Shown here piece by piece: positions 1-4,587 of a stretch of 6,756 nucleotides of DNA. Location: NCBI GenBank assembly GCA_946545675.1, contig CAMNNR010000073.1, positions 1 through 6,756 on the forward strand. The letters run 5' to 3'. The first letter of the stretch is position 1; every line of letters starts with the position of its first letter. Source of the DNA: an uncultured Thermoplasmata archaeon. Its GTDB lineage: Archaea > Thermoplasmatota > Thermoplasmata > Methanomassiliicoccales > Methanomethylophilaceae. Under the pieces are notes generated by a model. The model ran no database searches and was not told where the DNA came from. It saw nothing but the letters and a program-made list of their open reading frames with translations. The translations under genes were made by a program, and so were the position numbers.

Positions 1-53
1 CCGGGTCTGGGGCTCCGGAGGCCTCTATGCTATCCAAGCTATACTACGGGACC
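1..53 (-). tRNA. tRNA-Arg (anticodon CCG), 3' part cut off by the window edge
   Basis: Read on the minus strand from base 53, the sequence folds onto the tRNA numbering. The 5' acceptor strand is GGTCCCG (53-47), followed by U8 and A9. The D-loop carries A14, G15, G18, G19 and A21. The anticodon loop CTCCGGA (20-14) has U33 and anticodon CCG at 18-16, which reads the Arg codon CGG. C48 and the first bases of a CCGG-type T stem follow. A20 and C35, known arginine identity positions, are present. The T loop and 3' acceptor strand lie outside the window, so acceptor pairing cannot be tested. Two stem positions are A-C mismatches as written: A12 with C23 (bases 42/29) and A28 with C42 (bases 24/10). 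It could be a decayed copy, but the conserved tertiary positions argue for a real tRNA. Confidence 0.82.
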
Positions 54-62
54 GTTAGGTGT

Positions 63-117
63 AAAAAAAGGTAAAATGATTGGATCAGGAAAAGGTGGCC
101 GGGGTGCCAGCCCCGGC
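63..117 (-). terminator. hairpin plus T-tracts after rps27ae, probable operon terminator
   Basis: About 45 nt after the rps27ae stop there is a perfect 7-bp GC stem (GCCGGGG at 98-104 pairing with CCCCGGC at 111-117) with a 6-nt loop. On the minus strand it is followed by TTTT at 94-91 (counting through the adjacent C) and then a run of seven T at 69-63. Archaeal RNA polymerase can stop on T-tracts alone, so either run could end the five-gene operon before the tRNA gene. The hairpin may only stabilise the 3' end. Confidence 0.45.
70..80 (-). promoter_or_regulatory. possible TATA element for the tRNA-Arg gene
   Basis: On the minus strand an AT-rich stretch (CATTTTAC, 78-71) lies about 22-27 nt upstream of the tRNA 5' end at 53, where an archaeal TATA box would sit for initiation at or just before the tRNA. 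The match to the consensus is weak, and the nearby T-tract at 69-63 complicates the call. Confidence 0.3.
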
Positions 118-161
118 ATATGGCCCCAAACTGAGAGGGAGAGGAGCCTTGGAGATTTCCT

Positions 162-347
162 TCACTCTTTCTTCTCGGTGTATCCGCAGCGTCCGCAGGA
201 TACACGGTCTTTGTGGACGGCCATGAAGGTGCCGGGACCACACTTGGGGCAAACGGGTTTGACCCTGGTGACTTTGTCGCCGTCGACCTGGTAGGCGTCC
301 TTCTTCTGGATGGCTTTCTTGGGTGCTGCTGCTTTCTTTCCTGCCAT
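162..347 (-). CDS. rps27ae: 30S ribosomal protein S27ae
   Basis: Small zinc-ribbon protein of the archaeal/eukaryotic 30S/40S ribosomal subunit, without the ubiquitin fusion seen in eukaryotes. The 61-residue product has a basic, Ala/Lys-rich N-terminus (residues 1-16) and four cysteines in two CxxC pairs, C33/C36 and C51/C54, which would bind one zinc. The intervening [11 protein letters not shown] and the final CGRCGYT are typical of the family, and the length fits. I chose the ATG at 347 because an AGGAGTGA Shine-Dalgarno (360-353) sits 5 nt before it. A GTG at 356, overlapping the rps24e stop as GTGA, would add three residues (MIR) and is the main alternative. It is the last gene of the rpo7-spt4-kinase-rps24e operon, and the usual archaeal S24e-S27ae pairing supports the call. 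Confidence 0.93.
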   Translation of the reverse strand: MAGKKAAAPKKAIQKKDAYQVDGDKVTRVKPVCPKCGPGTFMAVHKDRVSCGRCGYTEKKE

Positions 348-352
348 TCGAA

Positions 353-661
353 TCACTCCTGTGCTTCCTCAGCGGGTTTTGCACCGAAGCCGTTCCTCTT
401 CTGAATGTACTCGGGCTCGTATTTCTTCACGTCGTCTGCGGTCTTGTAGATCTTGGCATAGCCCTGGGTCTTTCCGACACCGTACTTGGAGTTGAGCTCG
501 TCGACGATGACGAGTTCCCTCTTGGTGTTGAACTGCTTTGCAAGGTCCTCTGCCACAGCGTTCCTGCCAGGGGTGGATTCCCTGGCGTGGTCGACAATGA
601 AGCAGACTTCAGTCCTGGACTGAAGTACGTTTTCTCTCTGGTTGGTAATCTCCATTTTCAT
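353..661 (-). CDS. rps24e: 30S ribosomal protein S24e
   Basis: Archaeal/eukaryotic-specific protein of the small ribosomal subunit. The 102-aa product shows the family pattern along its whole length: an N-terminal strand MEITNQREN, then [21 protein letters not shown] (residues 21-41, written here only to mark the H-x-TP-R core), then a [12 protein letters not shown] block (61-72), and the closing [10 protein letters not shown] signature (82-91). The ATG at 661 is favoured because a GGAGGAGT Shine-Dalgarno (673-666) lies just upstream, embedded in the last codons of the DUF359 gene. A second in-frame ATG at 655 would be too close to it for best spacing, yet would lose only two residues. It starts two bases after the upstream stop and its own stop overlaps the region before rps27ae, so the genes are probably translationally coupled. 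Confidence 0.94.
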   Translation of the reverse strand: MKMEITNQRENVLQSRTEVCFIVDHARESTPGRNAVAEDLAKQFNTKRELVIVDELNSKYGVGKTQGYAKIYKTADDVKKYEPEYIQKRNGFGAKPAEEAQE

Positions 662-663
662 TT

Positions 664-1167
664 TTACTCCTCCATCATGTCGTACAGTTTCCTGACATGT
701 GTTCTCGTGGGTCCGTCCGTGTCAACGGCTTTCATCCCTCTCCCGGGCCATCCGTAGATGACAACCGAGCCCTCGGGAGCAAGAAGGACGCATGGCAGCA
801 GTGCCAAATCCTCCTCTCCCTCGACCCTGATGATCCCTGCGGACCTCCCGGCCAAGGCGTTTCCGACCGCTTCCTCCAGCTCGGAGGTTATCTCTCCGGC
901 AGGATTGGCGACCACGGTCTCCGCCCAGCCCTCGTTCCTCACGAGGTCGGCGAATTCCGTGAGCTCGCGCCTCTCCGTGTAGCCGTCGTAGACGGACAGG
1001 AGGGGCACGATGCCTCTCTTCCTCACAGTCAGCGAGACCACGTCGCCGACGGTGATTATCTTATGTTTAGCGTTTAATTCTTCTAGGTCGTTTTCGCTGA
1101 TGTCGTATCCAACGGGCTGCTGGAAGACCTCCCTCTTATCCTGGGGGAGCTTCCTGCCGCGGGACAT
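664..1167 (-). CDS. GTP-dependent dephospho-CoA kinase (DUF359 family)
   Basis: Predicted archaeal dephospho-CoA kinase, the last step of coenzyme A synthesis, which phosphorylates dephospho-CoA with GTP rather than ATP. It is unrelated to bacterial CoaE; the function was established for a Thermococcus member of the DUF359 family. The 167-aa product has the family landmarks in order: GDVVS (41-45), a YDGYTERR block (60-67), NPAG (88-91), VEGEEDLALLP (115-125) with its acidic residues, and AP-x-GSVVIYGWPGRG (130-143). Length is normal. The gene starts three bases after the spt4 stop and ends two bases before rps24e, inside a transcription/translation operon. That would tie CoA synthesis to growth rate. 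No strong Shine-Dalgarno precedes the ATG, so translation probably depends on coupling to spt4. Family assignment is firm; activity is inferred from the family. Confidence 0.86.
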   Translation of the reverse strand: MSRGRKLPQDKREVFQQPVGYDISENDLEELNAKHKIITVGDVVSLTVRKRGIVPLLSVYDGYTERRELTEFADLVRNEGWAETVVANPAGEITSELEEAVGNALAGRSAGIIRVEGEEDLALLPCVLLAPEGSVVIYGWPGRGMKAVDTDGPTRTHVRKLYDMMEE

Positions 1168-1170
1168 GGC

Positions 1171-1365
1171 TCAGCGGACCTTCAGGGCATAGGTACCGTT
1201 CGCGGTTATGCCCATCTTCTTCGCGATGTCAGACTTCTCGAAGTCCGCGATCACGACCATCCCCTGCCATTCCTTGGAGCATTCTCCGCCGCATCTGGGA
1301 CAGACGTTGACCTCGGAGATGAAGTTGCAGGATTTGCAAGCGTAGTATATCTGCCTGCCTGCCAT
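1171..1365 (-). CDS. spt4: transcription elongation factor Spt4 (RNA polymerase subunit E'')
   Basis: Small zinc-ribbon protein that pairs with Spt5 (NusG-like) and binds the RNA polymerase clamp to promote processive elongation. The 64-aa product has the four zinc cysteines in two pairs, C10/C13 (ACKSCNF) and C22/C25 (VCPRCGG). The family body follows: EWQGMVVIADFEKSDIAKKMGI, then a C-terminal YALKVR. I chose the ATG at 1365, whose A overlaps the last base of the rpo7 TGA (TGATG). A near-perfect AGGAGGTGA Shine-Dalgarno at 1380-1372 is six bases away. A GTG at 1368 would add one residue but sits too close to that site. The rpo7-spt4 pairing is classic in archaea and makes the assignment secure. 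Confidence 0.93.
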   Translation of the reverse strand: MAGRQIYYACKSCNFISEVNVCPRCGGECSKEWQGMVVIADFEKSDIAKKMGITANGTYALKVR

Positions 1366-1937
1366 CACTCCTCACCTCCTTTGGCATCTCCCTTCTTGGC
1401 ATCGGCCTCGATCCAGTCGAGTTTTCCGAGTCCGGTCTGACGCATGGTCAGTCCAATCCTGCTGTCCTGGGGGGTCTTGTCGTCAATGCTGAGACTGGTG
1501 ATCCTGGCCTTGACCTTGTCACCGACACCCAGACTCCTTCCGCTCTCCTTTCCGACGAGCCTCTGGTTGACCTGGTCGATATCCACACGGTCCTCCATGA
1601 CCTGGCTGATGTGAAGCAGACCGTCGAGGGGACCGAACCTTACGAAGGCTCCGAACTCGCGTATCTCGACGACGACTCCCTCGACGACCTCCCCGTCCTT
1701 GGGGGTGTAGGAGAGCCTATCGTATTTCACGGTCTGGTAGACGGCACCGTCACCGTGGACGATGATCCCGTCTCCCTCTGCCCTGACATTGTCAACGAGG
1801 ATTGTGAGGCTGCGATCCGATTCCATCTTACCTTCGAACTGATCGCGAGCGACGCCTCCGACTATGGAGTTGATGTCCTCGCCGAGTTTGGAAGGGGGAA
1901 TGCGAATCTTGCCCTCGGCTTCACTTATCATGTACAT
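1365..1937 (-). CDS. rpo7: DNA-directed RNA polymerase subunit Rpo7 (RpoE')
   Basis: Orthologue of eukaryotic Rpb7. With Rpo4 it forms the stalk of archaeal RNA polymerase, helping open-complex formation and binding the emerging transcript. The 190-aa product has an N-terminal tip domain (about 1-78) beginning MYMISEAEGKIRIPPSKLGED, as is typical of the family (only key positions matter: IRIPP and GED). An S1/OB RNA-binding domain follows (about 82-168), with the hallmark GVVVEIREFGAFVRFG and LDGLLHISQV segments. The last 15 residues are charged, Lys/Glu/Gly-rich and probably disordered. The ATG at 1937 is supported by an AGAGGT Shine-Dalgarno (1949-1944) six bases upstream and a TATA box further out. 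It is the first gene of a five-gene operon and overlaps spt4 at its stop codon. Confidence 0.95.
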   Translation of the reverse strand: MYMISEAEGKIRIPPSKLGEDINSIVGGVARDQFEGKMESDRSLTILVDNVRAEGDGIIVHGDGAVYQTVKYDRLSYTPKDGEVVEGVVVEIREFGAFVRFGPLDGLLHISQVMEDRVDIDQVNQRLVGKESGRSLGVGDKVKARITSLSIDDKTPQDSRIGLTMRQTGLGKLDWIEADAKKGDAKGGEE

Positions 1938-1941
1938 TGCG

Positions 1942-1986
1942 GTACCTCTTGGATAACCGCACTAATCCCCAACTGATATAAAAACC
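1942..1986 (-). promoter_or_regulatory. promoter and Shine-Dalgarno of the rpo7 operon
   Basis: On the minus strand a TTTTTATATC box lies at 1984-1975. Initiation about 26 nt downstream would fall near 1954, giving a leader of roughly 17 nt that contains AGAGGT (1949-1944) six bases before the rpo7 ATG. A second AT-rich stretch (TATAAAG, 2003-1997) could act as an alternative box. This is the only leader in the window with a clear Shine-Dalgarno behind a promoter. Confidence 0.6.
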
Positions 1987-2004
1987 ATATCCGTCTTCTT
2001 TATA

Positions 2005-2020
2005 GGGTAATTATAAAAAA
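2005..2020 (-). terminator. T-tract terminator at the end of the Cys-rich MetV-like gene
   Basis: On the minus strand the last codons of the gene contain TTTTTT (2020-2015) followed by ATAATTA through the stop codon. No hairpin is seen. A T-rich run at a gene end, placed just before the next promoter, fits archaeal T-tract termination. Confidence 0.35.
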
Positions 2021-2487
2021 GGACCTGCTGGGAGGGAGTTCTCGTCCGAAAGCGCCTGGAGCGGCTTCTCGGGCTCCCCTTTCAGCACAGGGGTTCTGCT
2101 GGCATCGAGGAATCCTGTCCCCAGGGTGACAATGGGATTCAGACACGGTCTGCGGAAGGCTTCCCCCGCTACCCGGGAACCCACGTCGCACGTAAGTGCC
2201 AGAACCACATCGCAGGACTGCGATGCGGAGCATGTGGCATCGATAACAGAAGACATTACGCAGGCTGCCTTGGCCGAACCGACACCGGTAACCTCCACGC
2301 CTTCGGAACGCAGGGAAGCCGCCAGCCTCTGAGCGTTGGCACTGCCTCCGACATCGCATAGTCTGGCACATGTGTTACAGGTCCAAACGAAGACCTTCTT
2401 CCCGCGAAGCTGTTCCGCCAACTCCGGGAATTCCCTGTCGCGCAACATCAACTGCATCTGACTACTGATGGATACATTTCCGGCCAT
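2011..2487 (-). CDS. Cys-rich MetV-like protein (methylenetetrahydrofolate reductase C-terminal/zinc-binding family)
   Basis: The 158-aa soluble protein has eight cysteines. Its best landmark is TCNTCARLCDVGGSANAQRL (C37, C40, C44), resembling the CxxCxxxC-VGG start of the MTHFR_C/MetV family. That family includes the MetV subunit of acetogen MetVF and related small archaeal proteins. Next come a C76 segment, C86, C92 (SCDVVLALTCDVG, with C100) and a PCLNPIVTLGTGFLDASR stretch matching the family's Cys-x-Asn...T-x-F-x-G region. Such domains bind a metal and act with MetF-type flavoproteins, but no metF is visible nearby, so the role here is unknown. I chose the ATG at 2487. A TATA-like box at about 2511-2519 places the start of transcription on the ATG (leaderless). 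The upstream in-frame extension would run through this promoter and antisense to dys. Family call moderate; function unproven. Confidence 0.6.
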   Translation of the reverse strand: MAGNVSISSQMQLMLRDREFPELAEQLRGKKVFVWTCNTCARLCDVGGSANAQRLAASLRSEGVEVTGVGSAKAACVMSSVIDATCSASQSCDVVLALTCDVGSRVAGEAFRRPCLNPIVTLGTGFLDASRTPVLKGEPEKPLQALSDENSLPAGPFL

Positions 2488-2491
2488 ATAA

Positions 2492-2520
2492 GCGCGCGCC
2501 TGCGCGATACATATATTTAC
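2492..2520. promoter_or_regulatory. shared divergent promoter with a GC-rich inverted repeat
   Basis: The AT-rich box ACATATATTTAC (2509-2520) is nearly symmetric. Leftward, about 27 nt separate its centre from the MetV-like ATG at 2487, predicting a leaderless mRNA. Rightward, initiation near 2540 would give dys a leader of about 12 nt. Next to the box lies an inverted repeat, CGCGC (2493-2497) and GCGCG (2502-2506) with a 4-nt spacer. It falls between box and start for the leftward gene and in the BRE/upstream position for dys. Confidence 0.5.
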
Positions 2521-2551
2521 GACATTGAACTGGCACGTCTCAGTGAATACA

Positions 2552-3526
2552 ATGGCAAAAGAAGAATCGAAAAGCCAATCCCTGAAGAAAGTAGCAGTGA
2601 AAGATATCAAAGCGACCAAAGGAATGACCGTCAACCAGCTCCTCGAGCAGATGGGCAAGGCCGGAGGATTCACCGCTCAGAAACTGGCGGACGCCACCGA
2701 CATCGCCGAGAAGATGATCAAGAAGGACGGCTGTCTCAAGATCCTCTCCTTCCCCGCCTGCATCATGGCCACCGGGACTCGCGGAGTCATCGTCGATATG
2801 GTCAAGAACCACATGGTCGACGTCATCATCACCACCTGCGGATGTCTCGACCACGACCTCTCCAGGCTCTATGCGGCATACTACAAGGGCGACTTCATGA
2901 TGGATGATGCAATGCTCAGGCAGCACGAAGTCTCCAGGCTCGGAAACGTCCTCGTCCCCGACGACTGCTACGGAGTCGTCCTCGAGGACAACCTCCTCCC
3001 CATGTTCGAGGAGATCTTCGCAGAGACCCAGTCCCTTTCCACCCACGAGATCATCGACAAGGTCGGAGAGAAACTGGCCAACGTCAAGGGACACGAGGAT
3101 TCCCTCCTCTACTGGGCCCATGTGAACAAGGTCCCCATCGTCGTCCCCGGTATCACCGACGGTTCCTTCGGCTGCCAGCTCTGGATGTACTACCAGACCC
3201 ACAGGAAGCTCAGGATCGACCTCTTCGCCGACGAGCAGATGCTCAGCGAGATGACCAACGAGGCCAAGTACACCGGTGCAATCATCGTCGGCGGAGGAAT
3301 CTCCAAGCACCATGTCATCTGGTGGAACCAGTTCCGCGGAGGTCTCGACTACTGCATCTACCTCACCACCGCCATGGAGTACGACGGTTCCCTCTCCGGG
3401 GCACAGATCAGAGAGGCGGTGAGCTGGGGAAAGGTCAAGAGCAACGCCAAGAAGATGACCGTCGAGGGCGATGCGACCATCTCCCTCCCCATCATCTACG
3501 CCGGTCTCGTCGACAGGCTCATGTGA
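2552..3526 (+). CDS. dys: deoxyhypusine synthase
   Basis: Transfers the aminobutyl group of spermidine, with NAD, to a lysine of translation factor aIF5A, the first step of hypusine formation. The 324-aa product is full length for the family. Landmarks are the N-terminal MTVNQLLEQMGKAGGFTAQKL (residues 25 onward; the M-GGF-A-KL spacing is typical), TGTRGVIVDMVKNHMVDVIITT (74-95), HEDSLLYWAH with KVPIVVPGITDGSFG (181-207), and the active-site block GGGISKHHV with catalytic Lys at 252. The C-terminal YDGSLSGAQIREAVSWGKVK is also characteristic. I chose the ATG at 2552. An upstream TTG at 2525 would add nine residues but lies upstream of the predicted transcription start. It is the first gene of a probable operon, with the isocitrate-dehydrogenase-like gene beginning four bases after its stop. 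Confidence 0.95.
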   Translation: MAKEESKSQSLKKVAVKDIKATKGMTVNQLLEQMGKAGGFTAQKLADATDIAEKMIKKDGCLKILSFPACIMATGTRGVIVDMVKNHMVDVIITTCGCLDHDLSRLYAAYYKGDFMMDDAMLRQHEVSRLGNVLVPDDCYGVVLEDNLLPMFEEIFAETQSLSTHEIIDKVGEKLANVKGHEDSLLYWAHVNKVPIVVPGITDGSFGCQLWMYYQTHRKLRIDLFADEQMLSEMTNEAKYTGAIIVGGGISKHHVIWWNQFRGGLDYCIYLTTAMEYDGSLSGAQIREAVSWGKVKSNAKKMTVEGDATISLPIIYAGLVDRLM

Positions 3527-3530
3527 AGTC

Positions 3531-4532
3531 ATGACTAACAAGGTCCTGGTCACATACGGGGACGGATACGGCCCCGCAGTGATCCGTGCGGCCGAGGCGG
3601 TCCTGAGGACCGTCTCCCCCGATACGGAACTGCTGCATGCGAAAATCGGTGCGGATGCATACGACAATACTGGCTATGCTCTCCCTGCCGATACTCTGGA
3701 TCTTGTCGCAGAGTGCGACTCAATGCTCTCGGGCCCAGTGAACATGGATGGCATCCCCGAGAGGAACCCGGTCAGCACCATAAAGCGCCAGATGGAGTTG
3801 TACATCGAATACGGGGAGTTCTATCCCCTCTGCGATTACATCGGCACCGAAGGCCTGGATACTGTCCTGATCAGCCCCACCGTGGAAGGAGCGCTCAACG
3901 TATACGAATCGGAAAGCCTCGACGGTGTCGCATCAGAATACTACACCAGCATCGAGAACATCTCCAAGATCTTCTCCAAATCGGTGGAACTGGCCGAGAA
4001 GAAACAGAGGACCGAGATCTGTATGGTGAGCGATAACGTCCTGTATCCTTCCAGGGAGGAGCTCATCAGGTCCACCTTCCACAAGTATTATGCGGATACC
4101 GAATTCAATGTCCGCGACATCTCCACCAAGCTCGCGATGTTCGATCTGGCACATAACCCTTCCAGTATGAATACCATCATCAGCGACATCCATTCCGCCA
4201 CCTGCATGTGGGGCGAACTCACCGGCCTCGTGGGCGGGAGCGGACTGATGCCGAGGATGTACATCGGAGACAGGAAATCCCTGTACGTACCCTCGGAAGT
4301 CTATCCCGACGATGCTGTAGGTAGGGAACTCAACCCCACTTCTGCCATCCTGTCCGTCGGCCTCATGATGTTGGTCTTCGGGAACAGGGAAGCATATGAC
4401 CTCATCCTGAAATCGGTCCGCGAGATGTACAGGCTGGGACGTACCACACCCGATGTCGGGGGCAAACTGAACGCTGAGAAGTTTGCCGAAGGCGTCAGCA
4501 GCCTCATCCTCCAGGAACTGAAGTCCGAGTGA
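3531..4532 (+). CDS. divergent isocitrate/isopropylmalate dehydrogenase family protein lacking catalytic residues
   Basis: The 333-aa protein follows the beta-decarboxylating dehydrogenase fold from end to end. It has an N-terminal VLVTYGDGYGPAVIRAA, STIKRQMELY (82-91), a TEG-type strand (107-109), SVELAEKKQR (151-160), GLVGGSGLMPRMYIGD (232-247), LNPTSAILSVGLMM (267-280) and a terminal TTPDVGGKLNAEKFAE (305-320), and its length is normal. Aligned by eye to archaeal homoisocitrate/isopropylmalate enzymes, key residues are missing. The catalytic Lys of HKANVL is Ser167 (VSDNVL). The two Asp of the NxFGDILSD motif become Thr and Gly (around 224 and 228). The Arg of the RENTEG strand is lost (SPTVEG), and the NAD-binding HGSAPDIAGKGIANP loop is rewritten (SEVYPDDAVGRELNP). 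It is probably not a canonical dehydrogenase. The gene follows dys by four bases and ends just before a new promoter. The ATG at 3531 aligns with the family start; an upstream in-frame ATG would overlap dys. Confidence 0.78.
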   Translation: MTNKVLVTYGDGYGPAVIRAAEAVLRTVSPDTELLHAKIGADAYDNTGYALPADTLDLVAECDSMLSGPVNMDGIPERNPVSTIKRQMELYIEYGEFYPLCDYIGTEGLDTVLISPTVEGALNVYESESLDGVASEYYTSIENISKIFSKSVELAEKKQRTEICMVSDNVLYPSREELIRSTFHKYYADTEFNVRDISTKLAMFDLAHNPSSMNTIISDIHSATCMWGELTGLVGGSGLMPRMYIGDRKSLYVPSEVYPDDAVGRELNPTSAILSVGLMMLVFGNREAYDLILKSVREMYRLGRTTPDVGGKLNAEKFAEGVSSLILQELKSE

Positions 4533-4541
4533 TGTTTGGCC

Positions 4542-4583
4542 AATTATATATTACCGAGGAGGGAGATATCTTCCTCCGAAGGA
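4542..4583 (+). promoter_or_regulatory. TATA box and 20-bp operator-like palindrome before the methyltransferase gene
   Basis: A clear AATTATATATTA box (4542-4553) predicts initiation near 4575, leaving a leader of about 13 nt that includes AAGGA (4579-4583) before the ATG at 4588. Between box and start lies an imperfect palindrome at 4558-4577, GGAGG-G-AGATATCT-T-CCTCC, with nine of ten base pairs matching around a central GATATC. It covers the expected initiation site, the usual place for an archaeal repressor to block polymerase. It could alternatively form an RNA hairpin if transcription starts further upstream. Confidence 0.55.
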
Positions 4584-4587
4584 TAAT

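Noticed and set aside
323..757. 144-aa plus-strand frame over the S24e region
   Set aside because: It is a shadow frame of rps24e and rps27ae, which are certain on the other strand; no initiation signal was seen.
1611..1976. 121-aa plus-strand frame over rpo7
   Set aside because: Antisense shadow of rpo7 with no start signals or family features.
2525..2551. Upstream TTG start for deoxyhypusine synthase
   Set aside because: It lies before the predicted transcription start and adds nine residues outside the family alignment; ATG 2552 is better placed.
2488..2673. 62-residue N-terminal extension of the MetV-like protein
   Set aside because: It would run through the divergent promoter and antisense to the start of dys. 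The ATG at 2487 fits a leaderless start from the TATA box, and the conserved motif begins after it.
3471..3530. Upstream ATG start for the dehydrogenase-like gene
   Set aside because: It would overlap the end of dys by about 56 bases and add a Pro/Ser-rich leader. The family N-terminus (VLVTYGDGYGP) begins right after ATG 3531.
2540..3667. 375-aa open frame antisense to deoxyhypusine synthase
   Set aside because: It mirrors the third-position C bias of dys, has an Asp/Val/Glu/Gly-heavy composition with no recognisable domain, and lacks its own start signals. dys is unambiguous on the other strand.
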